12,890 nucleotides of DNA from DASTGO01 sp035719045. GTDB taxonomy: Bacteria; Actinomycetota; Actinomycetes; Actinomycetales; Kineosporiaceae. Within the stretch, counting starts at the first letter, position 1, and every line of letters starts with the position of its first letter. The notes under the pieces were generated by a model. It saw nothing but the letters and a program-made list of their open reading frames with translations. It was not told the origin of the DNA and made no database searches. The stretch lies in NCBI GenBank assembly GCA_035719045.1, contig DASTGO010000056.1, positions 1-12,890 on the forward strand. Direction: 5' to 3'. A program made the position numbers and the translations under genes. This document shows, piece by piece, positions 1 through 6,118 of the stretch.

Positions 1-165
1 GAGCGGCCTCCGACCATCCGTGCGCAATATCCCCCGCGGACAGAGCCGGGCACGAGCGGCGATGGAGAGCTACCTGCGCCCCTATCCCGACAGAACGAAG
101 TTCAGGCTGGACCCGAGCGGTGGAGGAGGCAGGTAGCGGCCGAGCCCCGAGCAGGGAGCCACCGA

Positions 166-405
166 TCAGACCGGGTCGCGGGCGAACAGTTCCAGATGCC
201 CACAGAACCGGCAGCGGAAGGCGGCGATGACCAGCCGCTGACGGCCCATCCGCTTGGCTCCCCCGAGCAGACCCCGCTCCAGGGGACCGGCGATCCACCG
301 GGCGAAACCCGCGGACGCCTCCCCCGCATCCTCCACGAACCCCTCGTCGAGGACCTCCTGCCCGCAGTACGAGCACCCGCACCGGCCCTGCCCCGTCATC
401 GCCAC
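166..405 (-). CDS. small zinc-ribbon protein, DUF6487-like
   Basis: This 79-residue cytoplasmic protein has two CxxC knuckles, CSYC at residues 11-14 and CRFC at residues 64-67, that could bind one zinc ion. The order CxxCGxE, a glycine-rich middle with a tryptophan (RWIAG) and a final RCxxCGHLEL resembles the small zinc-ribbon family I know as DUF6487 (PF20097); this is recognition from memory, not a search. The function of that family is unknown. Codons are strongly GC-ending and the two knuckles are intact, which supports a real gene over a chance frame. The start is either GTG at 405 or ATG at 399; an in-frame stop lies a short way upstream. Neither start has a clear ribosome site, since the leader is a 17-bp tandem repeat. 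It diverges from the DUF1444-like gene, with 183 bp between the starts. Confidence 0.7.
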   Translation of the reverse strand: MAMTGQGRCGCSYCGQEVLDEGFVEDAGEASAGFARWIAGPLERGLLGGAKRMGRQRLVIAAFRCRFCGHLELFARDPV

Positions 406-453
406 AGTCCCGTCATCGCCGCCATCCCGTCACCGCCGCCATCCCGTCACCGC
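386..453. repeat. 17-bp tandem repeat, four copies, over the zinc-ribbon gene start
   Basis: Four consecutive 17-base units lie at 386-402, 403-419, 420-436 and 437-453. The last two are identical (CGCCATCCCGTCACCGC on the plus strand); the first two keep the core CCCGTCAYCGC with changes outside it. The GTG start of the zinc-ribbon gene (403-405) lies at the edge of one unit. Because 17 is not a multiple of three, gain or loss of a unit inside the gene would shift its frame, while changes upstream would alter only the leader. Confidence 0.8.
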
Positions 454-588
454 CGCCGGCATTCGCACCACGGCGGCATCCTGCCAGGCCCCGACGGCCG
501 TGGTCCCGGGCGGATCCGGGTGGCGCAGGCGCGCGGCGGCGGCCGATCCGGGGCGATACCACCGGACCCCAGGCCCTAGGGTGTCCGC

Positions 589-1785
589 GTGTCGTGGCTG
601 CGCCGCTGGGGCGGGGGTTCTGCGGAAGATCGGTTCGCCGATGAGGTGGCCCGCCTGGCCCGGTCCCTGCTGGGGGCGCGAGTGCGCAAGCTGCCCGACT
701 TCTCCCTGGAGATCCACACCGGCGGCTCGGACTCGCCGTTCACGATGTACCTGGGCAACATCTACCGGGAGTCCCAGGGTCTGACCGGTGAGGAGCGCAC
801 CTCCCGGCTGAGTTCGGCCGTGCTGGGGATGGCTCCTCAACCCCGCCCGCAGTCGTGGGCGCAGGCGGCCCCCCGCCTGATGCCGGCGGTGCGATCCGCC
901 AGCTGGGCCGCCGCCACGCCCGAGGTCCTGCGTCGGCGCCTGCTGCCGTTCGTCAGCCTGCAGTGCGTCATCGACTCCGACCACGCCATGTCCTTCGCCA
1001 CCGAATCCGACCTCAGCGCGTGGGGCGTGAGTGAGGACGAGGCCCTCCGGCAGGCGACCGAGAACCTCAGCCAGGGCCCGGTCCAGGTCGGGACGATGGC
1101 GGGAGCCGCGTTCGTCCTCGGTCCCGACGGCTACATCTCCTCGTGGCTGGCCGTCCCCGACGTGCTCGCCAGGATTGCCGCGGACGTCGGTGGCACCGTG
1201 ATCGCGGTGGCCGCCGACCGCGACCATCTCGCCCTGGTCGACACCGACCGCCACGCGCTGACCGTCGACCTGCTGGGCAAGGCGCTCTCCGAGTACAAGG
1301 AAGCCGTCCGGCAGTTGTCCCCAGTCCCCTACCTGGTCACCCCGGACGGACTGCGCCCCTGGGACCCGCCCGCCGGCCACCCGGCGCGCCCGCTCGTCGA
1401 CGAGGCCCGCCACCTGCTGGCCGCGGTGGAATACCAGCTCCAGAAGGCCCGGCTGGAAGACCTGTTCGACAAGGCCGGTGAAGACGTCTTCGTCGCCGGC
1501 CACACGCTCATGCAACATGACGACGGCCACTTCTGGTCCTGGGCCGGCTGGGTCCGCCAGGTCACCGACGGTCTGCTCCCCCAGGCTGACTACGTCCTGC
1601 TCGGCGACAACGACGACCCCGTTCCCCCGATCGCCGTCCCCTGGGACCAGGCTCTCCGCCTGGCCGGTGATGCCCTCGAGCCCACCGGCTACGACCCGCC
1701 CCTGTGGCGCTACCGTGGCTGGCCCGACGGCCCGGCCCTCACGGCTCTCCGGGATGCCGCTGTTCCGTTCCCGCCGTCGGCCTGA
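589..1785 (+). CDS. DUF1444-like (UPF0354-type) protein, function unknown
   Basis: This is a soluble 398-residue protein without a signal peptide or membrane segment. The middle resembles the DUF1444/YtpQ family: a run RRRLLPFVSLQCVID (115-129), an aspartate-rich turn with an AMSF strand, then GVSEDEALRQATENL (146-160), the part that family usually conserves. The second half (about 165-398) continues as an alternating alpha/beta region rich in Trp and Asp (HFWSWAGWVRQ at 314-324) that I do not recognise. No catalytic motif is evident. The start is taken as GTG at 589, with a weak AGGG seven bases upstream. The gene stands alone, diverges from the zinc-ribbon gene and ends 11 bases before a strong hairpin terminator. 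Family assignment is moderate; that it is a gene is well supported by length and codon use. A 470-residue antisense frame over it is a high-GC shadow. Confidence 0.8.
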   Translation: MSWLRRWGGGSAEDRFADEVARLARSLLGARVRKLPDFSLEIHTGGSDSPFTMYLGNIYRESQGLTGEERTSRLSSAVLGMAPQPRPQSWAQAAPRLMPAVRSASWAAATPEVLRRRLLPFVSLQCVIDSDHAMSFATESDLSAWGVSEDEALRQATENLSQGPVQVGTMAGAAFVLGPDGYISSWLAVPDVLARIAADVGGTVIAVAADRDHLALVDTDRHALTVDLLGKALSEYKEAVRQLSPVPYLVTPDGLRPWDPPAGHPARPLVDEARHLLAAVEYQLQKARLEDLFDKAGEDVFVAGHTLMQHDDGHFWSWAGWVRQVTDGLLPQADYVLLGDNDDPVPPIAVPWDQALRLAGDALEPTGYDPPLWRYRGWPDGPALTALRDAAVPFPPSA

Positions 1786-1795
1786 GGTCTGTTGC

Positions 1796-1834
1796 AGGAG
1801 TGCACCGGCACCATCCGGGTGCCGGTGCACTCCT
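1796..1834. terminator. perfect 17-bp hairpin, bidirectional terminator
   Basis: Positions 1796-1812 pair without mismatch with 1818-1834 around a five-base loop (ATCCG). It lies 11 bases after the stop of the DUF1444-like gene and 64 bases past the stop of the convergent glycosidase gene, so it can serve both. The T-tract is minimal, as is common in Streptomyces terminators. Confidence 0.85.
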
Positions 1835-1897
1835 TGCACCAACCTCTACGGGATCACAGCGCGTCCGGGCGGCCTGCCCCGGCAACCACCGCCCCCG

Positions 1898-3943
1898 TCA
1901 TCGGGACGCCCCCGGGCCGGGGACGGCACCGATCACGGTGCAGCTGACCGCCCTGGGCACCGTCGCACTGCTGCCGTTGGCCACGAAACCGAACACCTGC
2001 GAGCCGCCCGCAGCGACCGTGCCGTTGTAAAAGGCGTTCGCGACGCTGATCGTGCCGGTCTTGCCGGATGCCTTGCCGTTCCACAGGTTCACCACCGACT
2101 GCCCGGGCGCCAGGGAGAGCTGCACCGTCCAGCCCGAGATCGCCGCCGAACCGGGGTTCGTCACCGTCACCGAGCCGAGGAACCCGCCGCCCCAACCCGC
2201 CACCTGCACGTAGCTCGCCGTGCAGGTGGCCGACTGGCCGCCGCCACCGTTGGCCGGCGTCGTCGGAGCAGGCGTCGTCGGGGACGGCGTCGTCGGAGCA
2301 GGCGTGGTCGGGGACGGCGTCGTCGGAGCAGGCGTGGTCGGGGACGGCGTGGTCGGAGCAGGCGTGGTCGGAGCAGGCGTGGTCGGGGACGGCGTCGTCG
2401 GAGCAGGCGTCGTCGGAGCAGGCGTCGTCGGAGCAGGCGTCGTCGGAGCAGGCGTGGTCGGGGACGGCGCCGTCGGAGCCGGCGTCGCGCCGCCGCTCGT
2501 CTTGAGCAGGGTGATCGAGTAGGCGGGGACGGTGATACCCGCGGCGGAGGCCTGGGGGGCGTTGCTGATCCCCGAGTCCCCCTTCTTCCACTGCTCGACG
2601 GTCACGGTGCCGCCGGCGTTGATCCCGGTCAACGACACCGTCGTGGGGTTGTTCAGGTCCTCGTTGATCAGCAGCACGTTGACCCCGCCCGAGGCGGTCT
2701 TCACGGCGTGGGCGATCAGCTTGGGGTTGGTGGAGGTCGCCGCGACGAGGGTGTCGCCGGGAGCGCCGAGCCGCCCGGCCAGGGTGAGGCCGTAGTAGGT
2801 CGGGAAGGGCGTGTCCACCGGCGGCTGACCGTTCCCCCCGACGGACACGATGCCGGCCTCGTTGTAGTTGGTGGTGCCGTCCTCGTTGGTGCTGACCTTG
2901 CCGTCGTTGCCGTTGCGCAGCTGCCACCAGTCGGTGTTGAAGACGCCGTTCTCCCACCAGGTCAGGTAGCTGTCGGCGGCGAACAGGCCGGCGGTCGCGC
3001 TGTCGTCCTGGTACGCGGCGTTCATCTCGGTGACGGCGATACCCAGGTTCGTGGCGTTGTACTTGGCGTACAGGCTGCGCAGGGAGCCGGTCATCGTGGC
3101 GATCTCGGACGGCTTGCCCAGGTTCTCGGTCGCCGACTTCGACGTCGGGTACCAGTGGATGATCCCGAAGTCCGCCTTGCCGCCGACGATGGACAACACG
3201 GTGTTGTTCCAGTCCGCGGCGTCGCCGCCGGCCTTCTGCCCGTCCGGCCAGTTGCCCGGCGTGGTCAGCACGACGCCGATCTTGACCGACGGGTCGGCCG
3301 CCTTCATCTTCGAGATGTACTCCAGGGCATTGGTGGCGTAAGCCTTCGGGCCCTTCTCGGCGTGGTCGTCCTTCTCCCAGTTGGCGCCGTAGTACCCGTT
3401 GCCGTAGACCTCGTTGCCGATCTCCCAGTAGGTGACCCCGTAGCCCTTGGTCTTGTTGGCGTACGTGACCCAGTCCGCGGCCTCCTGCGCGGTGCCCGAC
3501 CCGTAGTTGGCGATCAGCACCGGCTGCACGCCCGCGGCCTTCGCGGTCGCCATGAAGGCGTCGAAGCCGGTGTTGCCGGCGACATAGCCGCCGGCCGCGC
3601 TGCCGTCCTTCCAGTGGTACATGTCACCGTACGAGCCGCCCGGGTAGCGCAGCGCCCGGACCCCTGCCCCCTTGATCAGGGCCGGCTGGCTGGCGTCGTT
3701 CATCCGCCCGTCCCAGACGGCCACATTCAGGCCCTGGCCCATCGCCGAGATGGTCCCCTTGGCCGACCCCACGTTCACCGACACGGTGGCGTTGACAGCG
3801 GCCTCACTGTTCGCCGCGGCGAACGTCGCCACACCGGCTGCCACCAGGGCCACCGCGCCGACCAGGGCCGTCGCCCGCCCCCGCCCGCGACGGATGCCGG
3901 ATCCGCGGGCACGACTGCGGCCAGCCAACGGATATTCCCTCAC
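1898..3943 (-). CDS. secreted GH51-like alpha-L-arabinofuranosidase with C-terminal CBM2
   Basis: This secreted 681-residue enzyme probably removes arabinofuranosyl side chains from plant polysaccharides. Residues 1-48 form an Arg-rich export signal with a hydrophobic core (ATALVGAVALVAAG) and an AxA-type end near SEAAV. The catalytic barrel (about 52-400) shows GH-A clan marks. WEIGNE at 173-178 gives acid/base Glu178, and AVTEMN gives nucleophile Glu306. YPGGSYGDMYHW and GSGTAQEAADWVTYAN recall GH51 (COG3534). A beta-sandwich (about 395-482) follows, then a 75-residue TPAPT/TPSPT linker (487-561). The CBM2 (about 570-672) has cysteines 574 and 668 to close a disulfide and tryptophans 584, 605 and 621 of the cellulose-binding type. 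I chose GTG at 3943 over an upstream ATG at 4000 because AGGAGG lies five bases before it. The exact GH family and substrate are inferred. Other GH-A families such as GH39 or GH44 are less likely. Confidence 0.88.
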   Translation of the reverse strand: MREYPLAGRSRARGSGIRRGRGRATALVGAVALVAAGVATFAAANSEAAVNATVSVNVGSAKGTISAMGQGLNVAVWDGRMNDASQPALIKGAGVRALRYPGGSYGDMYHWKDGSAAGGYVAGNTGFDAFMATAKAAGVQPVLIANYGSGTAQEAADWVTYANKTKGYGVTYWEIGNEVYGNGYYGANWEKDDHAEKGPKAYATNALEYISKMKAADPSVKIGVVLTTPGNWPDGQKAGGDAADWNNTVLSIVGGKADFGIIHWYPTSKSATENLGKPSEIATMTGSLRSLYAKYNATNLGIAVTEMNAAYQDDSATAGLFAADSYLTWWENGVFNTDWWQLRNGNDGKVSTNEDGTTNYNEAGIVSVGGNGQPPVDTPFPTYYGLTLAGRLGAPGDTLVAATSTNPKLIAHAVKTASGGVNVLLINEDLNNPTTVSLTGINAGGTVTVEQWKKGDSGISNAPQASAAGITVPAYSITLLKTSGGATPAPTAPSPTTPAPTTPAPTTPAPTTPAPTTPSPTTPAPTTPAPTTPSPTTPAPTTPSPTTPAPTTPSPTTPAPTTPANGGGGQSATCTASYVQVAGWGGGFLGSVTVTNPGSAAISGWTVQLSLAPGQSVVNLWNGKASGKTGTISVANAFYNGTVAAGGSQVFGFVANGSSATVPRAVSCTVIGAVPGPGASR
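2261..2485 (-). repeat. 15-bp tandem repeat coding the Thr-Pro linker
   Basis: Fifteen consecutive 15-base units encode TPAPT or TPSPT (one copy APSPT) between the catalytic part and the CBM2. The DNA units differ mainly by GTC/GTG and by GGAGCA versus GGGGAC on the plus strand. The linker is Ala/Ser-alternating, unstructured and a likely target of O-glycosylation. Since 15 is a multiple of three, slippage would change linker length in frame. Confidence 0.92.
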
Positions 3944-4251
3944 GACGCCCTCCTCGACCGACAGGTCTGCGGCCCGCACATCTGCCGGGCCCATCCACAA
4001 GTGGGCTCAAGGGCTGAAAAAGGTTTGCCGGGTCCGCGAAGTTCGTCAGGAGGAGACGCCAGGACAAGGCAGGTCAGCCGAGACCGGTGTCGAGGGCAGC
4101 GGAAACGAGACCGGTGTCCACGACAGCGGGAAGCTGTCTCCGCCACCGCCGTTAGCACCCTGCGGGAACGGTTCCGGAACAAAGTGGGACCGGTTCAGAA
4201 AATTCTTCGCCATCCCGCGTGACGGCGACCCACAACGGGCGTCAGATGAGT
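3944..4251. promoter_or_regulatory. glycosidase upstream region with four related palindromes
   Basis: This 308-bp gap lies between the glycosidase start and the terminator of the WhiB-like gene and has no supported gene. It holds GAGACCGGTGTC at 4080-4091 and again at 4107-4118, inside a 22-base imperfect direct repeat with 27-bp period (4081-4102 and 4108-4129). GGGAACGGTTCC is at 4164-4175, overlapping the exact palindrome GTTCCGGAAC at 4171-4180, and GGGACCGGTTCA is at 4186-4197. The last two start 22 bp apart, about two helical turns. All are dyad-like with a central CGG or CCGG, as expected of operators of a sugar-responsive repressor, but no regulator gene lies beside them. I could not place a convincing -10/-35 pair. 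Confidence 0.5.
3948..3955 (-). promoter_or_regulatory. strong ribosome binding site deciding the glycosidase start
   Basis: On the minus strand GAGGAGGG (3955 down to 3948) precedes GTG at 3943 with about five bases from AGGAGG to the start. No comparable site precedes the in-frame ATG at 4000, so the shorter protein, which places the signal peptide nearer its N-terminus, is preferred. Confidence 0.8.
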
Positions 4252-4302
4252 AACCGGCCCGGCTCACGGGCGCCCCGCAGCCGTTCGTGAGCCGGGCCGG
4301 TT
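4252..4302. terminator. 17-bp perfect hairpin downstream of the WhiB-like gene
   Basis: Positions 4252-4268 pair perfectly with 4286-4302 around a 17-base loop. It lies 45 bases past the stop of the WhiB-like gene and should stop its transcript before the glycosidase promoter region. The run TTCTTT follows only on the plus strand; on the minus strand the tail is TTACTCATC, so termination there would rest on stem strength. Confidence 0.75.
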
Positions 4303-4346
4303 CTTTGCACCCTCGGCCTACCGACCGCCCGGTGACGGGCCTGCCG

Positions 4347-4706
4347 TCAGCGGGCCAGCAGATTCGCCAGCGGCTCCCGCGACCACGACGAGTCCGGGGC
4401 CTGACGGATCCGGTCCGCCAGGGCGAGGCCGTCGCGGACCGCACCCTCACGATCACGGCTCATCAGGACGCGCTGGCGCAGCCGCCGCAGGACGACCGGG
4501 GGCAGCCCGGCCCAGATCCCATGCTCCTCACCCCAGTTCAGGCCCTCGGACAAGCAGGCGGCGCGTCGCCCGCAGGTGCCACACACCGTGGCCACCATGG
4601 GTGGCACCTCACGCGGCGAACTGGGATGCCACAGATCCCCACGCCCCTGGCCCACCACGTACTTCACGCAGGGCGAGTACTCCTCGCCGACTGCGGACCC
4701 TCCCAT
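4347..4706 (-). CDS. divergent WhiB-like iron-sulfur regulator
   Basis: This 119-residue protein has the WhiB/Wbl cysteine plan: Cys13, then Cys42, Cys45 and Cys51 (C-x28-C-x2-C-x5-C), able to hold a [4Fe-4S] cluster. Residues 74-79 (HGIWAGL region) match the G-[VI]-W-[GA]-G turn that contacts the principal sigma factor in this family. An Arg-rich stretch RRLRQRV follows, as in the DNA-binding tail. It is divergent: the usual DLFFP-like stretch is DLWHPSSP, and the C-terminal 35 residues match no Wbl class I know (WhiA-D type naming is not possible). The start ATG at 4706 has GAGGTG five bases upstream. It lies on the same strand as, and 245 bp downstream of, the SARP gene, so it probably has its own promoter in that gap. 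Expected role: redox- or development-linked transcription control. Confidence 0.75.
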   Translation of the reverse strand: MGGSAVGEEYSPCVKYVVGQGRGDLWHPSSPREVPPMVATVCGTCGRRAACLSEGLNWGEEHGIWAGLPPVVLRRLRQRVLMSRDREGAVRDGLALADRIRQAPDSSWSREPLANLLAR

Positions 4707-4856
4707 GTCGTCACCTCGGTCCGTCCGTGAATCAGCTACCGAAGCCGACCGAGGAGGCAGGGCAGGCGACGTCCCGGATGCGAAAGCCCCTCGGCCTCGT
4801 TGCCCTCTGCCGGCCCGATCGGCGCAGCGCCGTAGGCCAGTAACTCCACCCTCTCA

Positions 4857-4870
4857 TGCAAACGTTTACA
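4857..4870. promoter_or_regulatory. LacI/GalR-type operator-like palindrome
   Basis: TGCAAACGTTTACA pairs at six of seven dyad positions around a central CG, with the core AAACGTTT exact. This is the layout of operators bound by LacI/GalR-family repressors (compare PurR and CcpA sites). It sits 151 bp upstream of the WhiB-like start and 82 bp past the SARP stop. Its AT-rich composition stands out from the surrounding GC-rich sequence. No LacI-family gene is in view. Confidence 0.45.
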
Positions 4871-4909
4871 TCGCCAGACTCTCCGGCAAAGCGCTCGACA
4901 CATCTACGG

Positions 4910-4934
4910 GACCCGGCAACCACCGGACCGGGTC
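4910..4934 (-). terminator. possible short hairpin after the SARP gene
   Basis: Positions 4910-4916 (GACCCGG on the plus strand) pair with 4928-4934 (CCGGGTC), a 7-bp GC stem with an 11-base loop that itself contains short complementary pieces. It lies 18 bases past the SARP stop. There is no T-tract, so this is a weak call. Confidence 0.3.
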
Positions 4935-4951
4935 GGCCGGGTGCCACCGTC

Positions 4952-5683
4952 TCACCGGGCGAGCGGCTCGCGATCCGGCAGTCGCACGTCGTCGCCGACC
5001 CCGAGCTCCGCCCGGAGGTGGTGCGCGAATTCCTTCTGCAGCTGCCGGGCCCGGGCGCGATTGCCCTCCGCCAGCAGGACGTCCACGACCGCCTGCCGGG
5101 CGGACTCCCGCAACGGTTCCAGGCGGCAGGCGGCCACCGCCGCCTGCATCGCATCCGGGGTGCGTCCCTCGGCCAGCATCCGGCTGCTGAGAATCTCCAG
5201 GCACTGGGCGTGCAACTGCTGGACCCGTTGTTGTTCCAGCAGCACCCACTCGTCGTGCCAGTCGGGCAGCAGCGGCCGGCTCAGCAGGGTGAGCGCCTGC
5301 TGCGGGTCCACCGGCGCACCGTCGAGCACCGCCCGCGCGATGGCCTGCCCCTCCCGCAGGTCCACCGACACCGGCGCACCGAGTCCCGCGGTGCCCCGTG
5401 ACAGCCGCAGCGCCTCCGGGCAGGCCTGGCGCACCCGCCACAGGACCGTCCGGAGATTCCCCAGGCCGTGCCTGTGGTCGGCATCGGGCCACACCTGTTC
5501 GGCGATCCGTTCCCGGCGCTGGACCCCCTCGTGCAGGGCCAGCAGGGCGACCACCTTCTGCACCAGTTCCGGGAGCTGGCAGGCCACACCGTCAACGCTG
5601 AACTCGAAGCCACCCAGGACCCGCAGCCGCAGCCTCGCTGGCGGGGGATCACAGGGCGGAACCGGCAGCTGCTCGCGTCCCAT
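4952..5683 (-). CDS. SARP/AfsR-family transcriptional activator (BTAD domain)
   Basis: This 243-residue protein is a stand-alone SARP-type regulator. Residues about 18-95 form the OmpR-like winged helix: LRVLGGFEFSVDG at the start, then LPELVQKVVALLALH (the helix after it usually reads K.R.LLA.L) and RRERIAEQVWPD, followed by the recognition region NLRTVLWRVRQA. Residues about 105-235 form the BTAD helical domain, ending with EGNRARARQLQKEFAHHLRAELGV, the usual close. There is no ATPase or TPR extension, so it is a small SARP, a little under the common 250-300 residues. ATG at 5683 has GGAG six bases upstream. Such proteins bind 11-bp-period direct repeats and recruit RNA polymerase; exactly such repeats lie before the divergent transporter gene at 5988-6016. 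Control of the transporter is therefore the first guess, though most studied SARPs control antibiotic clusters. Confidence 0.92.
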   Translation of the reverse strand: MGREQLPVPPCDPPPARLRLRVLGGFEFSVDGVACQLPELVQKVVALLALHEGVQRRERIAEQVWPDADHRHGLGNLRTVLWRVRQACPEALRLSRGTAGLGAPVSVDLREGQAIARAVLDGAPVDPQQALTLLSRPLLPDWHDEWVLLEQQRVQQLHAQCLEILSSRMLAEGRTPDAMQAAVAACRLEPLRESARQAVVDVLLAEGNRARARQLQKEFAHHLRAELGVGDDVRLPDREPLAR

Positions 5684-6118
5684 CAGTGACTCCAGATCGT
5701 CGGAAAACCAAGCGGGCGCCGTTACCCATTCGTCACACTAGTGCGGTTACATGACCCTCCCAGGCCCTACGTCCCTCATCCTCCGTTCCGCGCACAGGCC
5801 GGAGGGAATCCCCGACAGCAGCAACGGCATGCCCGCAATCTGGACGGGCGACGACAGGGAAAATGTCCGGACAGGGACGTCCGCGCGGACGGGCTCGTGT
5901 TCAGCGAAACCCTTGTGCCGCAACACTTTCGTCGGCTGATCGCACGTCTCCGACGGTGGTCGCGACCGCTCCCGAGTGCCCTGCGGAGCTGACGTGGCGC
6001 TGACGCGCCGTTGACGCAGGGTGCGGATTCTGGCGGCGCCGCCTCGTTAGGCCATCCATTCGCCGGGCGGAAGCGTCGGCAGCTGCTGCGGCCGACCTGA
6101 CAAGCAAGGGGACGACAG
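5684..6118. promoter_or_regulatory. divergent SARP/transporter intergenic region with two exact palindromes
   Basis: This 435-bp gap carries no supported gene; the frames in it lack family features. Near the SARP start, TAGTGT (minus strand, inside the palindrome CACTAGTG at 5736-5743) could be a -10 hexamer for the SARP gene. In the middle are two exact palindromes, TGTCCGGACA at 5864-5873 and GTCCGCGCGGAC at 5879-5890, with centres 16 bp apart and a shared GTCCG half-site. Toward the transporter is the three-copy heptamer repeat listed separately, and AAGGGGA at 6106-6112 is the transporter ribosome site. Confidence 0.55.
5988..6016 (+). promoter_or_regulatory. SARP-type direct repeats upstream of the transporter gene
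   Basis: Three heptamers, GCTGACG at 5988-5994, GCTGACG at 5999-6005 and GTTGACG at 6010-6016, recur at an exact 11-bp period with four-base spacers. Known SARP sites are heptamer direct repeats with this same spacing, the last copy lying about 8 bp before the -10. Here GATTCT (6026-6031), a TAnnnT-like hexamer, begins nine bases after the last copy. TTGACG in the third copy has no -10 at the usual 17-18 bp spacing, which argues against a plain sigma-70 promoter. Confidence 0.6.

Noticed and set aside
2..136. Open plus-strand frame from the left edge ending in TAG at 134-136 (about 44 residues)
   Set aside because: It could be the tail of a gene lying to the left, but about a quarter of its codons end in A or T, unlike the other genes here, and the peptide has no recognisable feature. 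Not enough to call.
430..1842. Long minus-strand frame (470 residues) opposite the DUF1444-like gene
   Set aside because: Antisense shadow typical of high-GC DNA: low complexity, no family marks, and it reads through the terminator hairpin and the whole sense gene.
2256..2490. Regularly spaced short repeats considered as a CRISPR array
   Set aside because: The 15-bp units are contiguous with no unique spacers and translate to a Thr-Pro linker.
1478..4222. 914-residue plus-strand frame overlapping the DUF1444-like gene and covering the glycosidase
   Set aside because: It runs antisense through a well-supported glycosidase; its Arg-rich GRRRRSRRGR tract is simply the complement of the Thr-Pro linker repeat.
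4732..5154. Minus-strand frame (140 residues) between the WhiB-like and SARP genes
   Set aside because: Overlaps the SARP gene out of frame, has no ribosome site, and its tail in the gap is Arg-rich with no family resemblance.
5741..5992. Plus-strand frame (83 residues) in the SARP/transporter gap
   Set aside because: No ribosome site, no recognisable domain, and it covers the palindromes and abuts the heptamer repeats, so a regulatory gap is the better reading.
6010..6039. TTGACG at 6011-6016 as the -35 of a standard promoter
   Set aside because: No -10-like hexamer lies 16-18 bp downstream (the sequence there is GC only); the nearest candidate is nine bases away, which fits SARP-dependent geometry better.
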